Assembly (NCBI GenBank): GCA_021847605.1
Contig: JAJZQN010000036.1
Coordinates: 1 to 36,851, forward strand
Source of the DNA: Pseudomonadota bacterium
GTDB lineage: Bacteria > Pseudomonadota > Alphaproteobacteria > Sphingomonadales > Sphingomonadaceae
DNA length: 36,851 nt
Direction: 5' to 3'
Shown in pieces: positions 8,020 through 17,568 of the stretch (position 1 is the stretch's first letter; every line of letters starts with the position of its first letter). The notes under the pieces were generated by a model that made no database searches, had not been told where the DNA came from, and saw nothing but the letters and a program-made list of their open reading frames with translations. The position numbers and the translations under genes were made by a program.

Positions 8020-8906
8020 TACGTACTAACCCGATCCCGGCCGTTTCCTTTGATCTGGACGTACGGCAACAGGCCGCCCGCACCTGGTTCGAATCGCTGC
8101 GCGACCGGATCTGCGCCGAATTCGAGGCGATCGAGCGGGAAGCGGGTAGCGACGCGCAGTTCGACTATGTCGCCTGGGACCGGGAAGTGGAGGGACAGGC
8201 TCCGGGCGAAGGTGGCGGCGGCGTGCGCGGCGTCATGAAGGGAAAGATATTCGAAAAGGTCGGCGTCAACGTGTCGACCGTCGGCGGCGAATTTGCGCCC
8301 GGCTTTGCCCAGACCATCCATGGCGCGGCCGACAATCCCGCATTTTTCGCGACCGGCATCAGTCTGGTCGCCCATATGGCCAATCCCCATGTGCCGGCCG
8401 TACATATGAACACCCGCTATCTGGTGACGACCAAAAGCTGGTTCGGGGGGGGCGCAGACCTGAACCCGCCGCTGCCGCGCGAAGACGATACGGCGCATTT
8501 CCATGATGTGCTGAAATCCGCATGCGACGCGCATGACCCGGACTATTATCCGCGTTTCAAGGCATGGGCAGACGACTATTTCTTCATCCCCCATCGTGGC
8601 GTGCATCGCGGCGTGGGCGGCATATTCTACGACCATCTGGAATGTGCCGACGATGCGGCGTTCGACGCCAATTTCGCCCTTACTCGCGCAGTAGGGGATG
8701 CGTTTCTGAACGCCTTTCCGCCGATCGTGCGGCGGCGCATGGACGATGCGTGGGACGAGGCGGAATATCGCACCATGCTGGAATGGCGGGGTCGCTATGC
8801 GGAGTTCAATCTGGTGCATGATCGCGGCACGCTGTTCGGCCTGAAGACCGGGGGGAATATCGACGCGATCCTGATGAGCCTGCCGCCCATGGCAAGCTGG
8901 AGCTGA
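8016..8906 (+). CDS. hemF: Oxygen-dependent coproporphyrinogen III oxidase
   Basis: Cytosolic heme-biosynthesis enzyme converting coproporphyrinogen III to protoporphyrinogen IX with O2. The strongly conserved HemF blocks are present: GVNVSTVGGEF, HMNTRYL, WFGGGADLNPPLP and FFIPHRGVHRGVGGIFYD. Its 296 residues are normal. The start ATG lies inside the trmL stop (ATGA). A co-transcribed GNAT gene follows five bases later. Proximity to petABC fits a respiratory neighbourhood. Confidence 0.97.
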   Translation: MIRTNPIPAVSFDLDVRQQAARTWFESLRDRICAEFEAIEREAGSDAQFDYVAWDREVEGQAPGEGGGGVRGVMKGKIFEKVGVNVSTVGGEFAPGFAQTIHGAADNPAFFATGISLVAHMANPHVPAVHMNTRYLVTTKSWFGGGADLNPPLPREDDTAHFHDVLKSACDAHDPDYYPRFKAWADDYFFIPHRGVHRGVGGIFYDHLECADDAAFDANFALTRAVGDAFLNAFPPIVRRRMDDAWDEAEYRTMLEWRGRYAEFNLVHDRGTLFGLKTGGNIDAILMSLPPMASWS

Positions 8907-8911
8907 AGCCC

Positions 8912-9505
8912 GTGGCGCTGACGCCGGTGGAACCGGGCATGGTGGCGACGGTCGTCACGCATCTGGAAATGCGCGAACGGCCCAGGCCCGCGCCGATTCC
9001 ACCCGCGCCGTTGCGGCTGGTGCCGTGGAAGCAGCCGGATATTGCGGCCTATCGCACATTGTTTCGACGGGTCGGCGCGCCATGGCTGTGGTTTTCGCGG
9101 CTGGTGATGGCAGACGCGGAACTGACTGCGATCCTGCATGACCCGGCGGTAGAAGTCTATGCCGTCACCGATCCGCGCGGAACCGAAGTCGGCCTGCTGG
9201 AACTGGATTTTCGGTCGCTGCCCGATTGCGAACTGGGCTTTTTCGGGCTGGTGCCGGAACTGAACGGTAAGGGGCTGGGCCGATGGCTGATGGCGCAGGC
9301 CAAATCACTGGCCTGGCGCAAGGGGGTGGAGCGTTTCTGGGTTCACACCTGTACGCTGGACAGTCCGGCAGCGCTGGGATTCTATATCAGGTCCGGTTTC
9401 GTCCCCTATGGCCGCGAGGTGGAAACATTCGCCGATCCGCGCATCGCGGGCGTGCTGCCGCGCGATGCAGCCCCGCATGTGCCCCTGCTGGAGCCGAAGC
9501 CTTAA
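8912..9505 (+). CDS. GNAT-family N-acetyltransferase
   Basis: Predicted acetyl-CoA-dependent acetyltransferase, substrate unknown. The GNAT fold is visible in the second half: an acceptor-side strand (LLELDFRSLPDCELGFFGLV), the acetyl-CoA-binding turn NGKGLGRWLM, and the final LDSPAALGFYIRSGFVPYG typical of motif B. The listed start is GTG at 8912 with GGAG upstream; an ATG at 8939 is an alternative. The gene overlaps the convergent membrane-protein gene by four bases at its 3' end. Confidence 0.8.
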   Translation: MALTPVEPGMVATVVTHLEMRERPRPAPIPPAPLRLVPWKQPDIAAYRTLFRRVGAPWLWFSRLVMADAELTAILHDPAVEVYAVTDPRGTEVGLLELDFRSLPDCELGFFGLVPELNGKGLGRWLMAQAKSLAWRKGVERFWVHTCTLDSPAALGFYIRSGFVPYGREVETFADPRIAGVLPRDAAPHVPLLEPKP

Positions 9506-10317
9506 CGGAAGACGTCCGCGACATCCTGTGGCTGGGTCTGGCGATAGAGGCGCGCGATCATCACCAGCATATAGACCTGAATGACGGCCGACATCGCCGC
9601 ACCAGCGATGCCGCCACCGAGCCGCGCACCTTCCGGCCCGGCGACCAAGCCGCCGATCAGCCCGACCACCAGCTGCGCCACCGAAGCGACAATGCTGGAC
9701 AGCAGCATGACAATGATAAGAAATCCCAGCAGCCGCCAGAAATGGCCGCGCGTCGAAGTCCATGCATGGCGCAGCGATGCAACGACGCCAAGCTGGCGGT
9801 CGATAACGACGGGATTGAGCAGGATCAGGCGAACACCTGCGAAAAAGACGAGGCCCGCGGCAATCCCGGCCGACAAGGCGCCCAGCGCTGCTCCGCCACC
9901 GGGCGAAACAAGCGACAGTGCGCCGCTGATGATGACGGCTACCAGCACGATGCCCACCACGGCCGCCCCCGCCAGCAGCGACGTGCCGATCAGCACCGGC
10001 AGGCGCGCAAAGCTGAGCCGGAGCGCCTCACCCACGCTGATGCCCGGACGCAGCGCCAGCGCGAAGATGGCCAGCGACCCGAACCAGATCAGCAGGATGG
10101 CGAGCAGCATCGCCAGTCCGAAGCCGGCGGGCATGGTGGGGATCGTGTCCGGCTTGGGATTGGCGAACCATGCCTGAAGTCCCGGCGGGGTCATTTCCCC
10201 CAAGATGACGGTCGGCAATGCAATGAACAGCAGCGCCACGGGGAACAGCAGCGAAGCCTCCCGCGCGACGAAGGGGAGCGTTTCCTCCCACGCCTTGCCG
10301 ATCGAGATGTTCGCCAT
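9502..10317 (-). CDS. Multi-spanning membrane protein, function unknown
   Basis: A 271-residue protein beginning MANISIGKAWEETLPF, with about six hydrophobic segments (for example residues 21-36, 60-80, 105-125, 140-160, 190-215 and 225-250). The segment VIDRQLGVVASLRHAWTSTR between helices resembles membrane domains seen in glycerophosphoryl-diester-phosphodiesterase-associated and other uncharacterised families. I assign no function. The ATG at 10317 was preferred to an upstream start whose extra residues would overlap the lipB leader. Confidence 0.7.
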   Translation of the reverse strand: MANISIGKAWEETLPFVAREASLLFPVALLFIALPTVILGEMTPPGLQAWFANPKPDTIPTMPAGFGLAMLLAILLIWFGSLAIFALALRPGISVGEALRLSFARLPVLIGTSLLAGAAVVGIVLVAVIISGALSLVSPGGGAALGALSAGIAAGLVFFAGVRLILLNPVVIDRQLGVVASLRHAWTSTRGHFWRLLGFLIIVMLLSSIVASVAQLVVGLIGGLVAGPEGARLGGGIAGAAMSAVIQVYMLVMIARLYRQTQPQDVADVFR

Positions 10318-10397
10318 ATCTATAGTGCCTGCCCTGATGGTGCGGAAAATTCGGCGTGAGACTTGATCGCTCGCCCGGCCCAAGTCAAGGAAGCGCC

Positions 10398-11105
10398 ATG
10401 GCCAATTCATCCCCCAATCCCCTGCCCTTCCCCGAAACGGTCGAATGGCGGGTGGAGCAAGCGCCCGTCGATTACCCCCAGGCGCTGACCGATATGGAGG
10501 CGCGCGCCACCGCCATCTACGCGGGCGAGGCGAGCGAACGGGTATGGCTGTTGGAGCATCCGCCGCTCTACACCGCCGGGACCAGCGCGGACCCGGCCGA
10601 ATTGCTGGACGCGCGCTTTCCGGTGCATGAGGCGGGTCGCGGCGGGCGTTATACCTATCACGGGCCGGGGCAGCGGATCGGCTATCTCAACATCGACCTG
10701 ACGCCGCGCGGCAAGGATGTACGCAATTTCGTCCATCATCTGGAAGGATGGATGATCGCGGCGCTGGGCGATCTGGGTATCGCGGCGCGGCGGGCGGAAG
10801 GACGGATCGGGATATGGACGGACGACCCGCAGGGGCGCGAGGCGAAGATCGGCGCGCTGGGCATTCGCGTGCGGCGCTGGGTCACGCTGCACGGCTTTGC
10901 CATCAATGTCGATCCCGACCTGTCCCATTTCACCGGCATCGTGCCCTGCGGGATCAGCGAATATCCCGTCACCAGCATCGCGGCGTTGGGCGGCCCCACC
11001 GACATGGCTACGCTGGATGACGCATTGCGTACCCATTTTCCGTCCTTTATCAGCCGCTTGTCGCGTTGTGGCCCGGGGGTTGAGCAATGCCGGACGGATC
11101 GCTAG
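10398..11105 (+). CDS. lipB: Octanoyltransferase (lipoate biosynthesis)
   Basis: Transfers octanoyl from acyl carrier protein to lipoyl domains of 2-oxoacid dehydrogenases, the first step of endogenous lipoate synthesis. The family motif [11 protein letters not shown] (82-92), the catalytic Lys150 in AKIGALG and the catalytic Cys184 in [10 protein letters not shown] are all present. I chose the ATG at 10398 because AAGGAAG lies just before it; this gives 235 residues. Identification is secure. Confidence 0.95.
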   Translation: MANSSPNPLPFPETVEWRVEQAPVDYPQALTDMEARATAIYAGEASERVWLLEHPPLYTAGTSADPAELLDARFPVHEAGRGGRYTYHGPGQRIGYLNIDLTPRGKDVRNFVHHLEGWMIAALGDLGIAARRAEGRIGIWTDDPQGREAKIGALGIRVRRWVTLHGFAINVDPDLSHFTGIVPCGISEYPVTSIAALGGPTDMATLDDALRTHFPSFISRLSRCGPGVEQCRTDR

Positions 11106-11152
11106 GGTCTGACCCTTCACAAAAATGACAGGTCGCTTTCAAGGATAACCGG

Positions 11153-11431
11153 ATGCGAATTTATGCCAGCCTTGCCATCATGACCCTGAGCCTTGCCGCG
11201 TGCGGCGGCAGCGGGGAGAAAGGCGGCAACAGCGTCCAGATGAAGGATATGGAAGTGGTGGACGGCACTGCATCCGACGCCATGACCGATCTGGACGGGG
11301 TGCAGAGTGAAGGGACATCCGTCGTCCTGCCCGGTGCGAATGGCGCCGGCAATGCCAGCACCCCGGCGGCCAAGTCCACCCCCACCGAAAAGGCGCCGGC
11401 CGATGACGCGGAAGTGGTGTCGGATCAATAA
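11153..11431 (+). CDS. Small lipoprotein, unknown function
   Basis: A 92-residue protein with a clear lipoprotein signal: MRIYASLAIMTLSLAAC, lipobox LAAC with the modified Cys at 17. The mature part is low-complexity, acidic and rich in Gly, Ala, Ser and Thr, with no recognisable domain. AAGGA lies ten bases upstream of the ATG. A short hairpin follows the stop codon. Confidence 0.7.
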   Translation: MRIYASLAIMTLSLAACGGSGEKGGNSVQMKDMEVVDGTASDAMTDLDGVQSEGTSVVLPGANGAGNASTPAAKSTPTEKAPADDAEVVSDQ

Positions 11432-11437
11432 GCATCG

Positions 11438-11455
11438 GCCAGCTTAAAGGCTGGC
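11438..11455 (+). terminator. Short hairpin after the lipoprotein gene
   Basis: GCCAGC (11438-11443) and GCTGGC (11450-11455) pair perfectly around TTAAAG. There is only a weak ATATTCATTC tail, so it is a weak terminator candidate. Confidence 0.35.
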
Positions 11456-11541
11456 ATATTCATTCAGGGGCGATACAGTCGTCCCACGACAAGAAAGACC
11501 GGCGCCAGCATACGACAGCGCCCCCGGAGAGAAATTAGTCC

Positions 11542-12225
11542 ATGCGTTTTCCTACCCTTGTGGCCAGTCTGGCCATGGCATCGATCGCGGCACAACCCGC
11601 CGCCGCCCAGTTCTTCTGGTCGCCGCCGGACCTGAGCGCACCGCCGCTGACCGATGCGACTGCGGCCGCGGCACTGGGCCTGCCCGGCGCGACCCCCGAT
11701 GAGATCAACGCCGGACTGGTGTGGAATTTGCGCGCGGCGATCAACGTCGCGGCGCTCCAGTGCCAGTTCGAACCGACGCTGCTGGCGATCAGCAACTATA
11801 ACGCCATGATCGCCCATCATGACGCGGAAATGGATAAGGCGCAGGCTGGCGTTCTGAGCTATTTCCAGCGGACCGTGGGCAAGGGCAAGCCGGGTCAGGC
11901 GGCGTCGGACCAATATGGTACGCGCATCTATTCCGGCTATTCCACGGTGCAGGCGCAGAAAGGATTCTGTCAGGCGGCAGCCGAAGTCGGACGGCAGGCG
12001 ATCTTTGCCGAACGCGGCACCCTGCATGAGGTGGCACGCAGCGGGCTGGCATCGATCAAGAAGGCGCTGGTGGTTTCCGGCGACCAATATTATGGTACGC
12101 CGGGCTACGACTATGACGTCGCACTGCCCTCCTTCGATCCCAAATGCTGGAAGAAGGGCGTGTTGCTGCCCGAATGCCATCAGGCCTATAATGACAAGAT
12201 CGGTGTTGCCCGACCGGCCCAGTAA
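11542..12225 (+). CDS. Secreted protein of unknown function
   Basis: A 227-residue protein with a cleavable signal peptide (MRFPTLVASLAMASIAAQPAAA, predicted cut after AAA near residue 22). The mature part begins QFFWSPPDLSAPPLTD, is mainly helical, and has four Cys (near residues 73, 133, 197 and 206) that could form periplasmic disulfides. No domain is recognised. AGAGA lies about 12 bases upstream of the ATG. It is convergent with queE, with only 18 bases between the stop codons. Confidence 0.65.
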   Translation: MRFPTLVASLAMASIAAQPAAAQFFWSPPDLSAPPLTDATAAAALGLPGATPDEINAGLVWNLRAAINVAALQCQFEPTLLAISNYNAMIAHHDAEMDKAQAGVLSYFQRTVGKGKPGQAASDQYGTRIYSGYSTVQAQKGFCQAAAEVGRQAIFAERGTLHEVARSGLASIKKALVVSGDQYYGTPGYDYDVALPSFDPKCWKKGVLLPECHQAYNDKIGVARPAQ

Positions 12226-12243
12226 GGCCGTTAGCGTAACGGA

Positions 12244-12891
12244 TTAACGCAGGCCCAGATATTTATGGGCCTGCACCGTCAGTCGCCAGCGCGGCCGATC
12301 CATGACGAGCGCGATGGCGGCGCGGGCATTATCCTTTGCATGGGCATCGTCAAGCGGCTGAAGCAGCAGATGGTCGAAGGACCAGCGCTCCATCACACCA
12401 ACATCGGCAACGCTATGCCCACCGCCGGGCTGAGGCCAGACCAGTTTTAGTTCATGGCCCGATTGCTGGACCACGTCGCTGCCCGCCTTGGGGCTAATGC
12501 ATATCCAGTCGATGCCGGGATGCACGGGCAAGGTGCCGTTGCTTTCGATCGCAATGGTGAAGCCGCGCACATGCAGCGCATCGACCAGTGCATCGTCCAC
12601 CTGCAACATCGGCTCGCCGCCGGTCAGAACGATATAGCGGCCGTCGACGCCATCGCCCCAAAAGGCCAGCGCCGCGTCGGCCAGCGCGGCGGCATCGGCG
12701 AACTTGCCGCCGCCGTCACCATCCGTACCGACAAAATCGGTGTCACAAAATTGGCAGACGGCCTTTGCCCGGTCCTGTTCCCGGCCGGTCCACAGGTTGC
12801 AGCCCGCAAAGCGCAGGAACACCGCACGGCGCCCTGCCTGAACCCCTTCCCCCTGAAGGGTGAGGAACATTTCCTTGACCGCATATGACAT
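12244..12891 (-). CDS. queE: 7-carboxy-7-deazaguanine synthase
   Basis: Radical-SAM enzyme making CDG from carboxy-tetrahydropterin in the preQ0/queuosine pathway. The cluster Cys are C31, C46 and C49, a CX14CX2C spacing in place of the usual CX3CX2C. This longer loop is a known QueE variant (described for Burkholderia). The substrate-side motifs TLQGEGVQAG (11-20), VLTGGEPMLQ and IESNGT are present. Its 215 residues are normal. It lies 14 bases after queC and the pair is surely one operon. Confidence 0.94.
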   Translation of the reverse strand: MSYAVKEMFLTLQGEGVQAGRRAVFLRFAGCNLWTGREQDRAKAVCQFCDTDFVGTDGDGGGKFADAAALADAALAFWGDGVDGRYIVLTGGEPMLQVDDALVDALHVRGFTIAIESNGTLPVHPGIDWICISPKAGSDVVQQSGHELKLVWPQPGGGHSVADVGVMERWSFDHLLLQPLDDAHAKDNARAAIALVMDRPRWRLTVQAHKYLGLR

Positions 12892-12905
12892 GGCCTAATC
12901 CCTGC

Positions 12906-13598
12906 TCAGGGCCGCGTCGCATAGACGGTGGGGTCGGGGAGGCCAGCTTCTTCATAGCCCTTGGACCGCAGGCGGCAGCTGTCGCACAGGCCGCAATGCT
13001 TGCCATCGGGCGTGGGATCATAACAGGACCAGCTGATACCCGCGTCCAGACCCAGCCGATCGGCCTCGCGCGCGATATCGGCCTTGCTCATAAATTGCAG
13101 CGGGGTGTTGATACGGATGGGCTGCCCCTCCACCCCGGCTTTGGTCGCGAGCGTCGCCATCTTCTGGAAGGCGTCGATAAATTCGGGCCGGCAATCGGGA
13201 TAACCCGAATAATCGAGCGCGTTGACGCCGATGAAAATATCACTCGCGCCCGCGACTTCGGCCAGACCCAGCGTCAGCGACAGGAAGATGGTGTTGCGTG
13301 CAGGAACATAGGTGACAGGGATTTCGTCGCCCACGCCACCCTTTGGCACGGCGATATCGGCCGTCAGCGCCGATCCCCCAAATGCCGTCAGATCAAGCGG
13401 GAGGACGATATGGCGAATGGCGTTCAGAGCCTCCGCCACGCGCGCAGCCGCCCGCAATTCGACACGATGCCGCTGATTATAGTCAATCGAGAGCGCCAGG
13501 ATGCGATAGCCCGCTTCGCGCGCCAGACCGCCCGCGACCATCGAGTCCAGCCCGCCCGAAAGCAGGACGACGGCGAATTTTCCGTTGTTGTCAGCCAT
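12906..13598 (-). CDS. queC: 7-cyano-7-deazaguanine synthase
   Basis: ATP-dependent conversion of CDG to preQ0, the step after QueE. The PP-loop motif [12 protein letters not shown] is near the N-terminus. The C-terminal zinc site has four Cys ([17 protein letters not shown]). The 230-residue length from ATG 13598 matches the family. An upstream extension to 13634 adds only low-complexity residues and was not used. It is first in the queCE pair. Confidence 0.95.
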   Translation of the reverse strand: MADNNGKFAVVLLSGGLDSMVAGGLAREAGYRILALSIDYNQRHRVELRAAARVAEALNAIRHIVLPLDLTAFGGSALTADIAVPKGGVGDEIPVTYVPARNTIFLSLTLGLAEVAGASDIFIGVNALDYSGYPDCRPEFIDAFQKMATLATKAGVEGQPIRINTPLQFMSKADIAREADRLGLDAGISWSCYDPTPDGKHCGLCDSCRLRSKGYEEAGLPDPTVYATRP

Positions 13599-13645
13599 AA
13601 GGGTTCCGCTACCTCCAGCCATGCCGCCGCGCAAGCGGTACGCGA

Positions 13646-14050
13646 TCAGCCACAGCTACCTACATGCCGCCCTTCGGCAGAAAAGGCGAAGGGTGCGCCA
13701 TTGGCAATACCCTGCGACCGGATCTGAACCAGCTTGGCCGTTTCGACGCGCAGGTCCGTGCGGCCATTGCCCGCAGCCGCACAATCATAATTGACGGACA
13801 CCGCGCTGGCGCTGTCGCTGATCGTGAAGCTGGAGCAGAGCGCCCGGCCATGCCGCACCTGAAGCAGTTGGCGCAGGTCGGTCACGCATAGCTTATGCGT
13901 TTCCGCGCCTTCGCCCCGGCCGCGCAATTCCCATTCGCCAACCTCCAGCGCACGCAGCGCCTGTGGCACAGGAGCGACCGCAGCCGACGCCCAGCTCGCC
14001 CCCATCAAGCCTGCACAGGCGCCCAGCACTCGCATTGCCATCATCGTCAT
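13646..14050 (-). CDS. Secreted DUF3617-like protein
   Basis: A 134-residue protein from ATG 14050 with a signal peptide ([20 protein letters not shown], cut after ASA). The mature part, [19 protein letters not shown] then a Cys-containing middle and [20 protein letters not shown], resembles the DUF3617 pattern of small periplasmic proteins with paired Cys. The family has no established function. It may precede queC on the same strand, with a 47-base gap. Confidence 0.6.
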   Translation of the reverse strand: MTMMAMRVLGACAGLMGASWASAAVAPVPQALRALEVGEWELRGRGEGAETHKLCVTDLRQLLQVRHGRALCSSFTISDSASAVSVNYDCAAAGNGRTDLRVETAKLVQIRSQGIANGAPFAFSAEGRHVGSCG

Positions 14051-14187
14051 GGCCGTCCGTTCCATCCTGCCAGAAATCAGCCCGGTCGGGCCATGATCCA
14101 TCCGATGCCGCATGATTGCGGCAATTTCATAGCGTGAACGGGGTCACGCCGCCCCAATTGCCCATGTCGTCATTGCGACGGGCAAGT

Positions 14188-15096
14188 TCAATGGGCGACG
14201 AAACTGTCCAGCGCGATCGGGAAAAGACGCGAGCAAAAGGCGCAATCGACGCCGATGATCCCCTTGTCATCGGCCATGTCCGCGCGCTCGCTGGCCGGGA
14301 AGCGACCCAGCACATCGCGGATATGATCCAGGTCGCAGCGGCATCCCTTGGCCAGCGCGACGGGCTCCGTGACGCGCACTTCGCTTTCCTCATGGAAAAG
14401 GCGCCAGATGATGTCGGTCAGCGGCAAGGCGCCATCGGTCAGCTCATCGGGATGGATGGTGCCGCCCAGTGCCTGAACATGTTCCCATTCCGGGTGATCG
14501 TGACGCACATGCAGGCGTTCGCGACCGACCTCCCCCTCCGGCAGATGCTGAAGCAACATACCGGCGGCGAAGCATCCCTCGCCACTGTCATGCCGGATGG
14601 CAATACGGATCAGGCTGGGTATCTGTTCGGACTGGAAGAAATAATGTTCGGCTGCTTCCGCGAGCGACTGCCCCTCCAGCGGGACGATGCCCTGATAGCG
14701 CTCTCCCGTGACCGACTGATCGAAGGTGATCGCCAGATAGCCCTTGCCGAACAGGCCGAACAAAGTCGGGTCCGCACCCTGCTCCGCCAGCCGGTCGGCA
14801 TCGAATTTGGCATAGCCGCGCAGCGCGCCGTCCTTGTAATCGGCGACCAGCAGGCTGACGACGCCATTTTCGGTCTGCGCCTGAAGCGTGAGTTGCCCCC
14901 CCGCCTGTTTGAGCGTGCTGCCCAGCAACGCCGCCAGCACCAGCGCGGACGCCAGCAGGCGCTCGATCGCCGGGGGATAGGCATGGGCGGCCAGAACATC
15001 GTCCAGCACCGGGCCAAGGCGCACGATGCGCCCACGCGCGTGGCGTGAGGCGATGGTGAAACCCACAGATTGGTCGATGGTGGCGGCAAGTGTCAC
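14188..15096 (-). CDS. hslO: Hsp33 redox-regulated chaperone
   Basis: Holdase chaperone switched on by oxidative unfolding in the cytosol. The C-terminal zinc redox switch is intact: CRC, then 30 residues, then CAFC, matching the Hsp33 CXC-X(27-32)-CXXC rule. The N-terminal chaperone domain with GGQLTLQAQTENGVVSLLVA-like strands is present. Its 302 residues are normal. It lies 90 bases after argF on the same strand; argD-argF-hslO is a recurrent alphaproteobacterial arrangement. Confidence 0.94.
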   Translation of the reverse strand: MTLAATIDQSVGFTIASRHARGRIVRLGPVLDDVLAAHAYPPAIERLLASALVLAALLGSTLKQAGGQLTLQAQTENGVVSLLVADYKDGALRGYAKFDADRLAEQGADPTLFGLFGKGYLAITFDQSVTGERYQGIVPLEGQSLAEAAEHYFFQSEQIPSLIRIAIRHDSGEGCFAAGMLLQHLPEGEVGRERLHVRHDHPEWEHVQALGGTIHPDELTDGALPLTDIIWRLFHEESEVRVTEPVALAKGCRCDLDHIRDVLGRFPASERADMADDKGIIGVDCAFCSRLFPIALDSFVAH

Positions 15097-15186
15097 GTCA
15101 TGGCTCCGAAATCCGCATGCGCGGAACAGAAGGTTGGCATCCAGCGATGCAGGCGAGCCTCCCAGATAGGAAGCCCGCCCGAAAAC

Positions 15187-16113
15187 TCAACCAAGACGCC
15201 CCAGCGCCCAGAGCAGCACCGATTTCTGAGCATGAATGCGGTTTTCCGCCTCGTCCCAGATCAGCGATTGCGGACCGTCGATGACGTCCGCCACCACTTC
15301 CTCACCACGATGCGCGGGCAGGCAATGGAGGAATTTCGCGTCGGACTTCGCCCCGGCCATCAGGTCGGGCGTGACCTGAAAGGGCATCATCGCCTTGAGC
15401 TTTTCGTCCGCGTGGGATTGCCCCATGGAAATCCAGGTGTCGGTGACGACGACATCGGCCCCGGCAACCGCCTCTGCCGCATCTCGCGTCAGGGTGATGG
15501 TCGATCCGGCGGCGCGGGCCGCTTCGGCAAAGGACGGGTCGGGATCATAGCCCTGCGGAATGCCCATGCGGACATCGAACTTCAGCAGGCCCGCCGCCTC
15601 GACAATCGAATGAAGGACATTGTTGCCATCGCCCAGCCAAGCCCACTGGCTGCCCGGCAGGGCCAGCCCATGTTCGACCACGGTCAGCAGGTCCGCAACG
15701 ATCTGGCAGGGATGCGACAGGTCGGTCAGGCCATTGACGACCGGGACGGTGGCATAATGGGCCATTTCCTCGATCTTCGCATGATCGTCCGTGCGGATCA
15801 TGATGGCGTCGACCATGCGGCTCAATACGCGGGCGGTATCGGCGACGGTTTCGCCACGGCCCAGCTGGCTGGTCGCGCCATCGAGGATCAGCGAGGTGCC
15901 GCCCAGCTGACGGATCGCCATGTCGAAGCTGACGCGGGTGCGCGTGCTGTTCTTTTCGAAGATCATCCCCAGCGTGTGTCCCGCCAGCGGCGCATCGGCA
16001 TCCACCCAGCCCTTGGGCTTGCCCGCACGCGCGGCTTTCCGATCGATGGCGTCGGCAATCATCGCGGCGATGGCGTCGCCGCCCGCATCGGAGAGATTCA
16101 GGAAATTCTTCAT
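15187..16113 (-). CDS. argF: Ornithine carbamoyltransferase
   Basis: Cytosolic enzyme forming citrulline from ornithine and carbamoyl phosphate in arginine synthesis. The carbamoyl-phosphate motif STRTR, the [11 protein letters not shown] segment and the ornithine-binding [13 protein letters not shown] are present. I used ATG 16113 ([12 protein letters not shown]), giving 308 residues. A six-residue-longer form from 16131 has no better ribosome site. It lies downstream of argD, separated by a palindromic element. Confidence 0.96.
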   Translation of the reverse strand: MKNFLNLSDAGGDAIAAMIADAIDRKAARAGKPKGWVDADAPLAGHTLGMIFEKNSTRTRVSFDMAIRQLGGTSLILDGATSQLGRGETVADTARVLSRMVDAIMIRTDDHAKIEEMAHYATVPVVNGLTDLSHPCQIVADLLTVVEHGLALPGSQWAWLGDGNNVLHSIVEAAGLLKFDVRMGIPQGYDPDPSFAEAARAAGSTITLTRDAAEAVAGADVVVTDTWISMGQSHADEKLKAMMPFQVTPDLMAGAKSDAKFLHCLPAHRGEEVVADVIDGPQSLIWDEAENRIHAQKSVLLWALGRLG

Positions 16114-16131
16114 GGAACTTGGTTCCCCCAT

Positions 16132-16187
16132 CCGTTCGCTTCGAGCCTTTCGAAAGGCATCAGACGCCCTGCGCTCGAAACGAACGG
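16132..16187. repeat. Extragenic palindrome between argD and argF
   Basis: Arms CCGTTCGCTTCGAGC (16132-16146) and GCTCGAAACGAACGG (16173-16187) pair over 15 bases with one mismatch (a possible wobble). A second small palindrome (CCTTTCGAAAGG) sits just inside the left arm. The right arm recurs exactly at 23382-23396, so this looks like a dispersed intergenic repeat. Confidence 0.65.
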
Positions 16188-16197
16188 GAATATGGTT

Positions 16198-17394
16198 TCA
16201 GGCCGCCTTGGCTTCGGCAAAGCTCCGCGCGCCGGCGGAAATCTTTTCGATGGCTTCGGCGATATGGCTTTCGTCGATGACGAGCGGCGGCAGGACGCGC
16301 AACACATTCTGCCCGGCCGACACGGTCAGCAGACCATGATGATCGCGCAGATGGCCAACGAAGGTGCGGGCGTCATAGCCGTCCTTCAACTTGACGCCGA
16401 GCATCAGGCCCATGCCGCGCACGTCCTCGAACATGTCGTCATGATTGGGGATGAGCTGTTCCAGCGCCGCGCGCAGGCGTGCGCCCATCGCCTTCACCTG
16501 ATCGAGGAAGCCGTCGGCCAGCACTTCTTCGATGACGGCCAGGCCCACCGCCATGGCGAGCGGATTGCCGCCATAGGTGGTGCCGTGCGTGCCGAACACC
16601 ATGCCCTTGGCCGCTTCCTCGGTCGCGAGGCAGGCGCCCAGCGGGAAACCGGCGCCGATCCCCTTGGCCACGGCCATGATGTCGGGCTTCACGCCATATT
16701 GTTCATGCGCGAAGAAGGTGCCGGTGCGGGCATAGCCGCACTGGACTTCATCCAGCACCAGCAGCAGGCCATGTTCGTCACACGCCTTGCGCAGGCCTGT
16801 CATGAATGCCTGCGTCGCGGGTGTCACGCCGCCTTCGCCCTGTACCGGCTCCAGCAAGAAACCCGCCGTATTGTCATCGATCTGCGCCAGCGCGGCGTCG
16901 AGATCGTTGAACGGCACAACCGAGAAGCCGGGCAGCAGCGGTTCGAAACCATCGCGCATCTTGGGCTGGCTGGTGGCCGAAATGGCGCCCAGCGTCCGCC
17001 CATGAAAGGCGTTGTCGAAGCTGATCAGCTTGTGCCGATGGGCATTGCCATTGGCATAATGATAGCGGCGCGCCGTCTTGATCGCGCATTCGACCGCTTC
17101 CGCACCCGAATTGGTGAAGAAGACGGTGTCGGCAAAGGTGCTGTCGACCAGTTTCTGCGCGAACTGCTCGCCCAGCGGCATGCCGTAGAGGTTCGACACA
17201 TGCATCAGGGTCGCGGCCTGATCGGCAATCGCCTTCACCAATTTGGGATGGCCATGACCCAGCAAATTGACTGCGATACCGCTGGCGAAGTCGAGATAAC
17301 GCTCGCCGCGCTCACCAATCAGATAACAACCCTCTCCTCGCACCGGACGAACATCACACCGGGGGTAAACGGGCATGAGCGGCGTAATCGACAT
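16198..17394 (-). CDS. argD: Acetylornithine aminotransferase
   Basis: PLP-dependent class III aminotransferase of arginine synthesis, often also serving succinyl-diaminopimelate in lysine synthesis. The PLP-binding motifs are visible: LVLDEVQCGYARTG, with Asp contacting the cofactor, and the Schiff-base Lys in MAVAKGIGAGFP. FTNSGAEAVECAIK is typical of the subgroup. Its 398 residues are normal. It starts with ATG 17394 and is first in argD-argF-hslO. Confidence 0.95.
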   Translation of the reverse strand: MSITPLMPVYPRCDVRPVRGEGCYLIGERGERYLDFASGIAVNLLGHGHPKLVKAIADQAATLMHVSNLYGMPLGEQFAQKLVDSTFADTVFFTNSGAEAVECAIKTARRYHYANGNAHRHKLISFDNAFHGRTLGAISATSQPKMRDGFEPLLPGFSVVPFNDLDAALAQIDDNTAGFLLEPVQGEGGVTPATQAFMTGLRKACDEHGLLLVLDEVQCGYARTGTFFAHEQYGVKPDIMAVAKGIGAGFPLGACLATEEAAKGMVFGTHGTTYGGNPLAMAVGLAVIEEVLADGFLDQVKAMGARLRAALEQLIPNHDDMFEDVRGMGLMLGVKLKDGYDARTFVGHLRDHHGLLTVSAGQNVLRVLPPLVIDESHIAEAIEKISAGARSFAEAKAA

Positions 17395-17453
17395 GGGCCT
17401 TCCCTTTCTGGGCTGATGAGATCGTCTGATGCGCGAAACAGTGCGCGAAACGC

Positions 17454-17497
17454 AAAAAAGGCGACCCCCGCCGGGCCGCCCTTTCGCGAGCGTCGCC
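17454..17497 (-). terminator. Rho-independent terminator of the fliD-fliS transcript
   Basis: On the leftward strand, GGCGAC (complement of 17492-17497) pairs with GTCGCC (complement of 17460-17465), enclosing a very GC-rich stretch. Six T (complement of 17454-17459) follow at once. It lies about 70 bases after fliS and before argD, ending the flagellar island. Confidence 0.75.
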
Positions 17498-17568
17498 TAT
17501 ACAGACGCCATGTCAGCCACGCAACCCCGTGACGGGACCAATCCGCGCAGCATGGACCGGGTGGAAAC

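Noticed and set aside
9283..10359. A 358-codon rightward frame across the GNAT gene end and the membrane-protein gene
   Set aside because: Extremely Gln/Arg/Asp-rich product, antisense to a membrane protein with clear helices.
15109..15124. Small hairpin TCCGC/GCGGA between argF and hslO
   Set aside because: Only five base pairs and no T-run; below what I would call a terminator.
15070..17532. An 820-codon rightward open frame opposite hslO, argF and argD
   Set aside because: Antisense to three firmly identified genes. It is an artefact of high-GC codon use, and its product is Gly/Arg/His/Gln-rich with no family features.
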